NCBI RefSeq assembly: GCF_000092045.1
Contig: NC_004041.2
Location: forward strand, 124,001 to 188,000
Reading direction: 5' to 3'
From: Rhizobium etli CFN 42
GTDB taxonomy: Bacteria; Pseudomonadota; Alphaproteobacteria; Rhizobiales; Rhizobiaceae
DNA: 64,000 bases
Shown here piece by piece: positions 17,375-25,911 of the stretch. The notes below the pieces were generated by a model. The model was not told the DNA's origin and did no database searches. It saw only the letters and a program-made list of their open reading frames with translations. Each line of letters starts with the position of its first letter. Within the stretch, counting starts at the first letter, position 1. Both the position numbers and the translations under genes were made by a program.

Positions 17375-18481
17375 CTAATGCTTCATGCGAAGGATCGGCT
17401 TAATGACTTTGCCGCTCTCGGAATCAGCCATCGCCTCGTTGATCTGGTCGAGGTCATAGAACTGAACCAGTTTGTCGAACGGGAAAAGTCCCTGCTGCCA
17501 ATACTCGATCAACTGCGGGACGAACTCGGACGGAACGCTTTGTCCTTCGACAACGCCGATCAATGTGCGGCCGAAAAGGAAGTTCCCGATATCGATCGTG
17601 CCTTCAGTGCCGAGAGCGGACGAGCCAACGAGACCGCATGTTCCCGGCGTACCAAGGCAGTCGACTGCCTGACGGAAAACTCGCGGCGAACTCGTGCATT
17701 CCAAGCTGAAATCAACGCCTGCGGGGACGATCTTCCTGATCGCGGCAACGCTGTCCAATTTGCGGGCATTTATCGTGTGCGTCGCCCCGAGTTCGCGCGA
17801 AAGTTCCAGCCGTTCATCGTTCAAGTCGATCACGATGATGGTCGCGCATCCGGCGATTTTCGCGGCCATCGTAGCCGCCATTCCAACCGCACCAGCACCG
17901 AACACTGCTATTGACGAGCCGGGCTTCGGCTTGAGGCAATTCAGTACCGCGCCAGCACCGGTCTGAAGCCCGCACCCGAGCGGTCCGATCAACTCGAGTG
18001 GAACATCCTTTGCAACCTTCACGGCGTTTCGTTCGCTGGCGATGGCGTAGGTTGCAAAAGACGACTGCTCGAAGAAGCAGCCACTAATCTGTTTCCCGTG
18101 AGAATCATGGATCGGGCAGGTGCCATCCGGACGAGTGCCGCGGAAATTGCGACCGAAGAAGTCCTCGCAGTAGAAAGGTGTACCGGAAAGGCACTTTTCG
18201 CACTTGCCGCAATAGGCGTAGCTCAAAGCAACGTGATCACCGGGCACAAGATCTTTAACTGCGCTCCCGACGGCCTCGACGACGCCAGAGCCTTCGTGTC
18301 CCAACACAACAGGTTGAGGTACGTCATATCCCTGGTCCCTGACCACCAGGTCGGTATGACATACCCCCGATGCGACGATGCGGACCAAAATCTCGTCTGC
18401 ACGAGGTTCCTCAATCCCTATGCACTCCAAGATCAAGGGCTTCGCCTTTTCGCGCGAGACCGCCGCATATGCCTGCTTCAT
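17375..18481 (-). CDS. Zinc-dependent aryl-alcohol-type dehydrogenase
   Basis: The 368-residue protein is a medium-chain zinc alcohol dehydrogenase of the benzyl/aryl-alcohol branch. It has the catalytic zinc site (SGVCHTDL; GHEGSGVV), the structural-zinc lobe (CGKCEKCLSGTPFYC), LGCGLQTGAGAVLN and the NAD motif VFGAGAVGMAA with an acidic IDLN next to it, favouring NAD. It likely oxidises an alcohol to the aldehyde. The start at 18481 is set by GGAGGAA just upstream. An operator lies at 18533-18548. It is clearly paralogous to the gene at 24421. Confidence 0.93.
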   Translation of the reverse strand: MKQAYAAVSREKAKPLILECIGIEEPRADEILVRIVASGVCHTDLVVRDQGYDVPQPVVLGHEGSGVVEAVGSAVKDLVPGDHVALSYAYCGKCEKCLSGTPFYCEDFFGRNFRGTRPDGTCPIHDSHGKQISGCFFEQSSFATYAIASERNAVKVAKDVPLELIGPLGCGLQTGAGAVLNCLKPKPGSSIAVFGAGAVGMAATMAAKIAGCATIIVIDLNDERLELSRELGATHTINARKLDSVAAIRKIVPAGVDFSLECTSSPRVFRQAVDCLGTPGTCGLVGSSALGTEGTIDIGNFLFGRTLIGVVEGQSVPSEFVPQLIEYWQQGLFPFDKLVQFYDLDQINEAMADSESGKVIKPILRMKH

Positions 18482-18532
18482 GTAACTGTTCCTCCAAGGC
18501 TCACAACGCAATTCGCGCGAACGTACTCATCG

Positions 18533-18548
18533 TCAGACAATCAGTCAA
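18533..18548 (-). promoter_or_regulatory. Operator-like element before the dehydrogenase
   Basis: On the minus strand it reads TTGACTGATTGTCTGA, one base from the copy at 2616. TACGTT (minus strand, 18525-18520) lies 17 bases from TTGACT and could be the -10 box of the 18481 gene. Confidence 0.65.
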
Positions 18549-18845
18549 TAATTACTCTATTAAATTAGATCAGTTCAACCGGAGCAGGGCTGCATTTTTG
18601 CAAAGTCACGAGTGAACGCTGATTTGAAGTGATCAAAGGGTTCCGATGCATGTTCGAAAGGGAGCATGCGTTTTGTCCCGCTTTGGGCTGAAAGATCGGC
18701 AGACGAAAATTTAGTAGCAACGTGTGAGGCGAGCCGGATGGCGTCGCTTGCCGACGTCGAGCCGGTTCTGAAGGCTATCGACAGCTTCGAGACACCGGTA
18801 TTGCCAAGTTCAACCGACTACAAACGATGCTACTGCCAGCCAGGC
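18549..18845. other. Intergenic stretch between divergent-side genes
   Basis: It starts A+T-rich (18541-18600). A plus-strand frame from 18666 runs into the antisense of the mutase-like gene, and I do not accept it as a gene. Confidence 0.45.
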
Positions 18846-19475
18846 TTAACAGACAGTACCAACCAGGACGTTAGTCTTCTCGATGATCGAGAGGTCCGAC
18901 GCAATCCGGTATACAGTTGGCGCGGCGGTCGGTGACTCAATAGCGAGCGTATCCTGGATCGTGAGGCGTTCGATGCCCTGCTTTAGTGACCTGATCGTAT
19001 TCCCGTGGGCCACCACAAGAACCGATTTCCCTCTCAACAAGGGGGGGAACACTTCGCTTATCAAAAAGGGCAGAACCCTCGCGCTTATGTCCCGTATGCT
19101 TTCTCCCCCAGGTGGTGGAGTGCTGTACGAGCGGCGCCAAACCTGGACAACATCCTGGCCCCACCGCTCACGTGCCACGTTCTTGTTGATGCCGGTGAGC
19201 TGTCCGTAGTCGCGTTCGTTCAACTCGGTTCTCCTGATTGGCTCCAGCAGATCGCCGTTGGTTTCGTTCAAAATCGCTCTGCAAGTGTCGACTGTGCGCA
19301 AGAGGGCAGAACTAAACGCAATATCGAACGAGATGCCGAGGTTCGCGAGCAGTGAGCCGGCTCGCCTGCTCTCAGACCAGCCCTCCTGTGTGAGCGGCAC
19401 GTCGCTCGTACCCGTGAACTCCCCGCGCGCGTTCCCTTCGCTTTGGCCATGCCGGACAATCACCAGAGTGGACAT
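18846..19475 (-). CDS. Phosphoglycerate mutase-like histidine phosphatase
   Basis: The 209-residue protein starts STLVIVRHGQSEGNARGEFTG, the RHG phosphohistidine motif. It continues with the mutase-like segments ELNERDYGQLTG, PPGGESIRD and VVAHGNTIRSL (second catalytic histidine). It matches 2,3-bisphosphoglycerate-dependent mutases in layout but is a little short. It could be a true mutase or a phosphatase for another phosphoester. It has its own operator (19522-19537), which argues for a role in this catabolic regulon rather than glycolysis. Confidence 0.85.
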   Translation of the reverse strand: MSTLVIVRHGQSEGNARGEFTGTSDVPLTQEGWSESRRAGSLLANLGISFDIAFSSALLRTVDTCRAILNETNGDLLEPIRRTELNERDYGQLTGINKNVARERWGQDVVQVWRRSYSTPPPGGESIRDISARVLPFLISEVFPPLLRGKSVLVVAHGNTIRSLKQGIERLTIQDTLAIESPTAAPTVYRIASDLSIIEKTNVLVGTVC

Positions 19476-19521
19476 TCATAACCCTCCCATCGATTTAGCG
19501 AACACGAATATTGTCGCACTA

Positions 19522-19537
19522 TCGGACAATCCGTCAA
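19522..19537 (-). promoter_or_regulatory. Operator-like element before the mutase-like gene
   Basis: Minus strand: TTGACGGATTGTCCGA. Compared with the other copies it carries changes at two positions (A to G, T to C) that keep the inner pairing CGGA/TCCG, as expected for a dimer-binding site. Confidence 0.62.
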
Positions 19538-19601
19538 GTGCGACTATGTGCAAGTGAAAACAAAACGATGTCGAAAAAACAAACGTCGAAGTTTATATTT
19601 A

Positions 19602-19617
19602 TTGACAGATTGTCTGA
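19602..19617 (+). promoter_or_regulatory. Operator-like element before the ABC transporter operon
   Basis: TTGACAGATTGTCTGA, identical to the copy at 2616. TACCAA lies 17 bases after TTGACA (19625-19630). With 19522-19537 it forms a divergent pair in the mutase/transporter intergenic region. Confidence 0.7.
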
Positions 19618-19730
19618 TAGCTCATACCAATGCACTCCGCCGTATTGAGGAGAGTCCGGCACGGCTTGGGAAGGCAAGGCTCTCGCCTTAACAGACAATG
19701 CCGCCCAGAGCGGCCGGAGGAGGAATTTTC

Positions 19731-20819
19731 ATGAAGAGACGTACATTTCTACAAGCGAGCGGGGCAATTGCTGTAGCCGGCACGTTCGGAATGCCGGGGA
19801 TTCTTCGCGCCGACGACGCGATCAGTCTCCTACCTGACACTTGGCCCTCCGAAGGCGCCAACCCAATTGTCGACGCGGGTAAGTTCAAGAAGTCAGGCCC
19901 GTGGAAGATCGGACACAGCCACTACGGCCTCGCTGGTTCAACGCATACCTACCAGACGGCGTTTGAAGCCGAATATGAAATAAAAAAGAACAAGGATCGG
20001 ATCGCTGATTACCAGTTCCGGAGCGCTGATCTCAATGCCTCCAAACAAGTTGCCGATATCGAGGATCTGATCGCCCAGAAGGTCGATGCGATCATCATCG
20101 CACCGCTAACCACCGGTTCCGCCGTCGAGGGCATCAAGAAGGCAAAGGCTGCTGGCATTCCAACCGTAGTCTATCTCGGACGCGTCGACACCGAGGAGTT
20201 TACGGTTCAGGTCCAGGGCGACGACTTCTATTTCGGGCGCGTGATGGCTCAGTTCCTCGTCGACAAGCTTGGCAACAAGGGCAAGGTATGGGTTCTGCGT
20301 GGCGTCGCCGGGCATCCCATCGATGCAGATCGTTATGCAGGCGCCATGGAAGTCTTCAGCAAGTCTGGACTTCAGATCACGTCGACCCAGCACGGAAGCT
20401 GGTCTTATGAGGACTCAAAGAAGATCGCCGAAAGCTTGTATCTCTCCGACCCAGATGTCGCGGGCATCTGGACCGATGGAGCCAACATGTCTCTTGGCGT
20501 TTTGGATGCCTTGCAGGAGGCTGGCGCCTCAACGATCCCGCCAATCACGGGCGAAGCACTTAACGGCTGGATGCGTCGTTGGAATGACGAAAAACTTTCC
20601 TCGATCGGTCCGATTTGCCCACCCGCTCTGTCTACTGCCGCGCTACGGGCCGCCTTCGCCTTGCTGGATGGGAAGCCGATTCAGCGTAACTGGACGAACC
20701 GCCCCAAGCCGATCACCGACGAGACGCTCTCCCAGTTCTATCGCGCAGATCTCACTGATGCGTACTGGGCGCCGACCGAAATGCCGAACGAAAAGCTCCT
20801 TGATTATTTCAAGGCTTGA
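19731..20819 (+). CDS. Sugar-type ABC transporter substrate-binding protein with Tat signal
   Basis: The 362-residue protein begins MKRRTFLQASGAIAVAG, a twin-arginine signal, then a mature part with periplasmic-binding-protein type I features (GPWKIGHSHYGLAGSTHTYQ, DLNASKQVADIEDLIAQKVDAIIIAP, GIPTVVYLGRV, GVAGHPIDADRYAGAMEVF). It would be exported folded and deliver its ligand to the permeases at 22417 and 23364. ATG 19731 follows GGAGGAGGAA. A hairpin separates it from the ATPase gene. It shares a PWKIG start of the mature region with the binder at 8855 but is otherwise divergent. Confidence 0.92.
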   Translation: MKRRTFLQASGAIAVAGTFGMPGILRADDAISLLPDTWPSEGANPIVDAGKFKKSGPWKIGHSHYGLAGSTHTYQTAFEAEYEIKKNKDRIADYQFRSADLNASKQVADIEDLIAQKVDAIIIAPLTTGSAVEGIKKAKAAGIPTVVYLGRVDTEEFTVQVQGDDFYFGRVMAQFLVDKLGNKGKVWVLRGVAGHPIDADRYAGAMEVFSKSGLQITSTQHGSWSYEDSKKIAESLYLSDPDVAGIWTDGANMSLGVLDALQEAGASTIPPITGEALNGWMRRWNDEKLSSIGPICPPALSTAALRAAFALLDGKPIQRNWTNRPKPITDETLSQFYRADLTDAYWAPTEMPNEKLLDYFKA

Positions 20820-20825
20820 TGAACT

Positions 20826-20849
20826 ACGGGCACGATCACTCGTGCCCGT
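20826..20849 (+). terminator. Hairpin between binding protein and ATPase genes
   Basis: ACGGGCACGA - TCAC - TCGTGCCCGT: a perfect 10-bp stem with a 4-base loop, no T tract, six bases after the stop. Such hairpins in ABC operons usually protect the binding-protein mRNA and lower expression of the downstream genes. Confidence 0.65.
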
Positions 20850-20874
20850 ATCCCTGTCGAAGATGGAAATTCCC

Positions 20875-22404
20875 ATGAGCACGCTTGTCGAGATGGTCGG
20901 CATCAACAAATCGTTTGGTTTCACGAAAGTCCTTTCGGACGTTCGCTTTTCCCTGGAACGTGGCTCCGTGCACGCTCTGATGGGGGAAAACGGCGCGGGG
21001 AAGTCCACCCTGATGCGTATTCTGGCGGGGGTATATCAGCCGGGCGCAGGAAGTGTTCGGCTCCGCGGGGAGGAAGTCAATTTCCGTTCCCCTAAGGAGG
21101 CACGGTTGGCGGGAGTGTCGACGGTGTTTCAGGAGTTTACCCTGATCCCCAATCTCACCGTTGCTGAGAACATGTTCCTGGGCCACGAACCTCGTCGCAT
21201 TGACGGTTCGATCGATAGCGTCGAGGTAGTGAAACGCGCTCGCGCTTTGCTGGCTGACGTATTTCCACAGCTCGACGCAACCGCGATCGTCGAGACACTG
21301 ACTGTCGCGCAGCAGCAGGCAGTAGAGATCGCGAAGGGACTTACGTCGAACGCGGACGTATTCATCTTCGACGAGCCAACGGCGGCGTTGAACTCGACCG
21401 ATGTCGCGCATCTTTTCAAGGTTATCCGCGACCTTAAGGCTCAACATAAGGCTGTCGTCTACATCTCTCATCGCATGAATGAAGTCTTCGAACTATGCGA
21501 CACCATCACCGTCATGAAAGATGGCGCTTGGGTAAGGACTGCAAGAGCGCAGGACTTCAACTTGCAAACGCTGGTAGCGACAATGGTTGGTCGCGAACTT
21601 CAGAACTTCTTTCCGCCGCGCTCGCAGGCCACCGGAGCGGCAATGCTGGAGGTTTCGGACTTGCGCCTCGACGACAGCAGCTCGACAGTCACTTTCGTTG
21701 TCAGAAAAGGTGAAATCATCGGGCTGGCAGGGCTCGAAGGACAGGGCCAGCGAGAGATAATGCGTGCCATTGTGGGCGTTGAATCGCCAAAGGCCATCGC
21801 CGTGTGGCGTGCCGGCCCCGACAACAGCATGCACGTGGTGAATGTAGGGTCAGGGTTCGCTCGCGCGGTCGCATCAGGAATCGGTTTTATCCCTGAGGAC
21901 AGGAAGCAGGAAGGGCTGTTCCTGCGCCTGCCTATCTACGACAACATCGCGCTGGGAAAACAGCTCAATCGGAATATGGCAAGCGTTGCGTGGCGATCGG
22001 TGTCGAGGGTCCGCGAGGTGATCAAGTCGTTACGAGTTGCGGCCGCCGATCCCAATGCGCCCGTAGGTAAACTCTCGGGCGGGAATCAGCAGAAGGTGCT
22101 GCTGGGCCGCTGGTTGCTCTCCGGAGTGGACATCCTCGTTATTGAGGAGCCCACGCGCGGCGTCGACGTCGGTGCAAAGGCAGAGATTTACAGATTGCTG
22201 CGGGACTTCAGTGATCGTGGCGGTGCGGTCGTGGTTTCGTCGCGCGAGCACGCTGAGCTTATAGGGCTCTGCGACAGCATTTTGGTCGTTCATGACAGGA
22301 AGATCGTCGGGCAGATGTCCGCAGAGGGGGCGACCGAGGAAAGAATCCTCGAGACTGCGCTGGGGGCGAGTGCGTCACCGGATCCCCGTGCTGCGGTGCA
22401 TTGA
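20875..22404 (+). CDS. Sugar ABC transporter ATPase with two nucleotide-binding domains (RbsA/MglA type)
   Basis: The 509-residue protein has an N-terminal ATPase domain with Walker A GENGAGKST (residues 37-45), a degenerate signature LTVAQQQAVEIAKGL and Walker B VFIFDEPTAAL. The second domain has a substituted Walker A (GLEGQGQRE) but an intact signature LSGGNQQKVLLGRWL, as in RbsA. Start ATG 20875 is chosen because the RbsA-like sequence begins there; the frame is open far upstream but overlaps the binding protein. It powers import through the two permeases that follow. Confidence 0.93.
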   Translation: MSTLVEMVGINKSFGFTKVLSDVRFSLERGSVHALMGENGAGKSTLMRILAGVYQPGAGSVRLRGEEVNFRSPKEARLAGVSTVFQEFTLIPNLTVAENMFLGHEPRRIDGSIDSVEVVKRARALLADVFPQLDATAIVETLTVAQQQAVEIAKGLTSNADVFIFDEPTAALNSTDVAHLFKVIRDLKAQHKAVVYISHRMNEVFELCDTITVMKDGAWVRTARAQDFNLQTLVATMVGRELQNFFPPRSQATGAAMLEVSDLRLDDSSSTVTFVVRKGEIIGLAGLEGQGQREIMRAIVGVESPKAIAVWRAGPDNSMHVVNVGSGFARAVASGIGFIPEDRKQEGLFLRLPIYDNIALGKQLNRNMASVAWRSVSRVREVIKSLRVAAADPNAPVGKLSGGNQQKVLLGRWLLSGVDILVIEEPTRGVDVGAKAEIYRLLRDFSDRGGAVVVSSREHAELIGLCDSILVVHDRKIVGQMSAEGATEERILETALGASASPDPRAAVH

Positions 22405-22416
22405 GGAGGATAACTT

Positions 22417-23358
22417 ATGAATTCATTTGCCAGTCGCCTGAAGCTCCCTTATCGCGCGGGAGCGATCGGGCTTTCCATTGGAACGCTCCTGGTGATGGTT
22501 GTCGCCTCGGTAATATTATTGCCGGACTTCATGGATCCGGAGAATTTGTCTAATCTCCTGGCGCAATCGACGGTGCTCGTCATCTCGGCTCTCGGTCAGA
22601 CGTTCGTCATTCTCACTGGCGGCCTCGACGTGTCGGTTGGGTCCGTCATCAGTCTAACGACGACGATCATGACGCTTGATCTTCCTGAGATAACCCGCGT
22701 GCTTATCTGCATCGCGGTGGCGATGGGGTTCGGAGTAGCGAACGGTTACGGTGTCGCGCGCCTCAATGTACATCCAATCATCATGACGCTGACAACAATG
22801 GGCATCGGCCAAGGTATCGCGTTGATCATTTTGCCAATCCCAGGCGGGCGCGTGCCGGAGTGGCTTTCCGGCTCGGTAGCCGGATCCATCGGCCCCGTAC
22901 CTAACTCATTGTTTTGGTTGATCACGGCATCGCTCTTCGCATCCTGGATTCTCTATCGTCGTCCCTTCGGCCTCTACCTCTTCGCTTCCGGCGGCAATGA
23001 CTTCAACGCACGGATGAACGGTGTTCCCGTCGAGCGCACCATCATCAAAGCGTATGTTCTTTCCGCTCTATTCGCATGCGCTGCGGGGATGTTTCTTGCA
23101 GGTCGCCTTGCATCGGGTGATCCTAAGGGCGGCGCTTCATTCGGGATTGAGTCTGTAACGGCTGCAGCATTGGGTGGGGTCCACCTCGCCGGGGGCATCG
23201 GAAGCATTGTGGGAACCGTCGTTGGCGCGGCGATCCTCGGGACAGTGAATAATGTGATGAATCTGGCCAACGTCTCTGCATTTCTTCAGTCGGTCGTCAA
23301 GGGTGTGTTGCTTCTCGTACTCGTCGTTTCGCAGCGACGCAAAACAATCGGACTTTGA
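22417..23358 (+). CDS. Sugar ABC transporter permease (RbsC family), first copy
   Basis: The 313-residue inner-membrane protein has about eight to ten membrane helices and the family signature QTFVILTGGLDVSVGSVISL near residue 65, plus GNDFNARMNGVPVERTIIKAYVLSA and a C-terminal GAAILGTVNNVMNLANV. It forms half of a heterodimeric channel with the next protein. ATG 22417 follows GAGGA. Its end overlaps the region of possible starts of the second permease. Confidence 0.92.
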   Translation: MNSFASRLKLPYRAGAIGLSIGTLLVMVVASVILLPDFMDPENLSNLLAQSTVLVISALGQTFVILTGGLDVSVGSVISLTTTIMTLDLPEITRVLICIAVAMGFGVANGYGVARLNVHPIIMTLTTMGIGQGIALIILPIPGGRVPEWLSGSVAGSIGPVPNSLFWLITASLFASWILYRRPFGLYLFASGGNDFNARMNGVPVERTIIKAYVLSALFACAAGMFLAGRLASGDPKGGASFGIESVTAAALGGVHLAGGIGSIVGTVVGAAILGTVNNVMNLANVSAFLQSVVKGVLLLVLVVSQRRKTIGL

Positions 23359-23363
23359 AAGAA

Positions 23364-24362
23364 ATGGACTTCTCGATGACCACATCAGACTCGAAAACTG
23401 AAGCACCATCTCGCTCATTGAGGGGTAAGAGCGCCATTTCGTGGATACTCGGGCTACCGCCCGCATACTATGTGCTCGCAATCCTGGTTGCGGTTGCTCC
23501 AGCAGTGAGCGCCACGCTCATAAATCCCAACTACTGGTTTGTAATCCTCAAGCAGTCAGCGCCGCTCGGGATCGCGGTGCTCGCCCAGTCGCTTGTCATG
23601 CGGGTGCGATCCATCGATCTCTCTGTCAGCGGTATTTTCGCGTTCGCGATTTATCTGGCCAGCTCGGGCCAGCTCAACAACTATCCACCGCTAATGACCG
23701 TCCTCATGCCTGTTGTGATTGGGCTAGCTGTGGGGGGTGTAAACGGAATACTCGTAGCATACGTGCGCGCTTCTGCCGTTATCTCCACACTAAGTGTTTC
23801 GGCCATTCTGATTGGGATCGTCCAATACATGAGCGCCGGCCGCGCGCCCGGTTCAACGCCAAGCTGGCTTCGAATACTTACGAGCGGCAATATCCACGGC
23901 CTTTCCTATTCCGTGGTCCTGTGGATCGTCATCGCCGCCCTGATTTCTATCGCATTTCGCTTTCTCATCGTCGGGCGTTACTTCAGGGCCGTCGGCGACA
24001 ATCCGAGGGCGGCGGAAACTACAGGAATTCCGTTGGCACGTACGATTTTTGTCTCGCACACGCTCGCGGGCGCCCTGACAGGCATCGCGGCCCTGGTCCA
24101 GGTATCCGCGTTGGCGGTCGGCACCATCAAGCCAGGCTTCGACACCTTCATGAATGCTCTCGCCGCCACGATCCTCGGCGGTGTGACGTTCGGCGTCGAC
24201 CGGGGCGGCGTCGCCGGGCCGTTCGTTGCCGTCGTTGCCTTCAGCTTCCTGTTCGCGATGCTGACCGTCTTCGGCATCCAGGAGCCGGGCAAGCTTATCG
24301 TCCAGGGCGTGATCATTGCATTTGCCGCAATCATCTACGGTGCGCGCGCGGGTCGCGTCTAG
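23364..24362 (+). CDS. Sugar ABC transporter permease (RbsC family), second copy
   Basis: The roughly 332-residue membrane protein has the same family layout (LAQSLVMRVRSIDLSVSGIFAFA; VGDNPRAAETTGIPLARTIFVSHTLAG; ATILGGVTFGVDRGG). The usual GGxDLSVG signature is altered to RSIDLSVSG. Start choices are ATG 23364 or 23376; the first is taken. Two different permeases with one double ATPase are typical of hetero-oligomeric sugar-type importers. Confidence 0.9.
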   Translation: MDFSMTTSDSKTEAPSRSLRGKSAISWILGLPPAYYVLAILVAVAPAVSATLINPNYWFVILKQSAPLGIAVLAQSLVMRVRSIDLSVSGIFAFAIYLASSGQLNNYPPLMTVLMPVVIGLAVGGVNGILVAYVRASAVISTLSVSAILIGIVQYMSAGRAPGSTPSWLRILTSGNIHGLSYSVVLWIVIAALISIAFRFLIVGRYFRAVGDNPRAAETTGIPLARTIFVSHTLAGALTGIAALVQVSALAVGTIKPGFDTFMNALAATILGGVTFGVDRGGVAGPFVAVVAFSFLFAMLTVFGIQEPGKLIVQGVIIAFAAIIYGARAGRV

Positions 24363-24420
24363 TCCGTCGGGCCGATCAAGTCATTCCCGTAGCAATTGCG
24401 GGAGAACGCAGGAGAATATA

Positions 24421-25524
24421 ATGGTGAAAATCACTGCGGCTGTCGCCGTGAAGCCAAAGAGCCCGCTGGAATTCCGTGAACTCGAACTGGCTGACCCCGA
24501 AGGCAACGAGATCCTGGTTCGCACGGTTGCGAGCGGGATCTGCCACACGGACTTGCTGCTTCGCGACGGTATTTTTGGCCCGCCGGCACCGGTGATCCCG
24601 GGGCACGAAGGCGTCGGCGTCGTCGAGGCGGTCGGACCAGAAGTTCAGAGCCTCAAAGTGGGTGATCACGTCGCACTGAGCCAGAGCTCATGCGGATTCT
24701 GCGCCGACTGCCGCCGTTCTCACCCAATGAACTGCCAAAACTATACCCAGTACAATCTTACGGGGCTTCGTCCGAATGGTAAGAAGGCATTGCTCTGCGA
24801 TGAAGTTGGCATTGGCAGCAATTTCGTGGGCCAGTCGTCCTTTGCGACGCATATCCTTGCGACTGAAAACAATGCAGCGCTTTTGCCGAAAACAGACCTC
24901 GACCTTACCGACGCTGCGCCACTCGGGTGCGGCATGGCAACGGGTGCAGGAACAGTGATAAACGCGATGAAGCCGGAAATAGGGTCGACGATAGCCGTTT
25001 TCGGCGCAGGTGCTGTCGGCATGGCCGCCGTGATGGCCGCCAAAGTTCGTCGGTGCAGCAAGATTATCATCATAGATCTGAATCAGCAGAGGCTAGACAT
25101 GGCCATGGGGCTTGGTGCCACACATGCGATCAACGGCAAAGATCCCGACGTAGTCAACCAGATCCATGCGCTGACGGGCGGCGGTGCCGACTTCGCGATC
25201 GACGCAGTTGGCATCATTCCGGTTATTCTGAACTCGATCAAGTGCACCCGTGCCGGCGGGCACGTTGTCTTGCTCGGCCTCGACGCGCTCGGGAACGACA
25301 TTCCCATCCCCCTCGATCTAATGGTGTTCAATCGCAAGATCCAGGGTGCGATCCTTGGTGATCAGATTCCACAGCTGTTCATTCCGCAGATGATGGATCT
25401 TAATCAGGCTGGGCTTTTCCCCTTCCAAAAATTGATCACCAAGTATCCCTTCGAGAAGATCAACGAAGCGATCGCGGACGCCGAAGCCGGGCGAGTGATC
25501 AAGCCGGTCGTCGTTTTCAATTAG
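24421..25524 (+). CDS. Zinc-dependent aryl-alcohol-type dehydrogenase
   Basis: The 367-residue medium-chain dehydrogenase has ASGICHTDL and GHEGVGVVEAVG (catalytic zinc), structural cysteines CGFCADCRRSHPMNC, LGCGMATGAGTVIN and VFGAGAVGMAAVMAAKV followed by IDLN, favouring NAD. It is a paralogue of 17375, with the same middle segment around the FFEQSSFAT/FVGQSSFAT loop. ATG 24421 follows GCAGGAG. It lies 58 bases after the permease, so it is probably in the transporter operon and acts on the imported compound or its first product. Confidence 0.93.
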   Translation: MVKITAAVAVKPKSPLEFRELELADPEGNEILVRTVASGICHTDLLLRDGIFGPPAPVIPGHEGVGVVEAVGPEVQSLKVGDHVALSQSSCGFCADCRRSHPMNCQNYTQYNLTGLRPNGKKALLCDEVGIGSNFVGQSSFATHILATENNAALLPKTDLDLTDAAPLGCGMATGAGTVINAMKPEIGSTIAVFGAGAVGMAAVMAAKVRRCSKIIIIDLNQQRLDMAMGLGATHAINGKDPDVVNQIHALTGGGADFAIDAVGIIPVILNSIKCTRAGGHVVLLGLDALGNDIPIPLDLMVFNRKIQGAILGDQIPQLFIPQMMDLNQAGLFPFQKLITKYPFEKINEAIADAEAGRVIKPVVVFN

Positions 25525-25536
25525 GAGCCAGCGCAA

Positions 25537-25848
25537 ATGACATCGAAGAAGTCAGAGGAACAGCACCTTGTCGTTGAATTCAAAACCACGTCCCAAAATC
25601 GAAATCGCGTAAAAGAACTCCTTCAGGAATTCATTGGACCCGCCCGCGAAGAGTCTGGTTGTCTCTACTACGACCTCTACCAGCGGTCGGACGATCCGAA
25701 CACTTTCATCATCTTAGACGGCTGGCAGAATGAGGCGGCTGTCGTTGGCCATGGCGAACATCCTAATGTCAAGCGGGTGCTGGAGCCTCTTCTTCCACTG
25801 TTGGTGAGTCCACCGTCGATTAATGTAAATACCCGTATCAGCGACTGA
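25537..25848 (+). CDS. ABM-domain monooxygenase-like protein (YgiN type)
   Basis: The 103-residue protein fits the antibiotic-biosynthesis-monooxygenase fold: LVVEFKTTSQNRNRVKELLQEFIGPAREESGCLYYDLYQRSDDPNTFIILDGWQNEAAVVGH. Small ABM proteins oxidise phenols or quinols without cofactor, or act as accessory proteins. It starts 12 bases after the dehydrogenase and is followed by an NADH dehydrogenase, which suggests a quinol-related or redox task. Confidence 0.82.
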   Translation: MTSKKSEEQHLVVEFKTTSQNRNRVKELLQEFIGPAREESGCLYYDLYQRSDDPNTFIILDGWQNEAAVVGHGEHPNVKRVLEPLLPLLVSPPSINVNTRISD

Positions 25849-25911
25849 TCGGGCGCAATGGCCATTTCTACGAGGCGCGCGCCCCGAGCGCGCAGGTTTG
25901 AGGGAGACGAA

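Noticed and set aside
18666..18935. Plus-strand frame of 89 codons between the dehydrogenase and the mutase-like gene
   Set aside because: It has no ribosome site, no recognisable family and runs into the antisense of the mutase-like gene.
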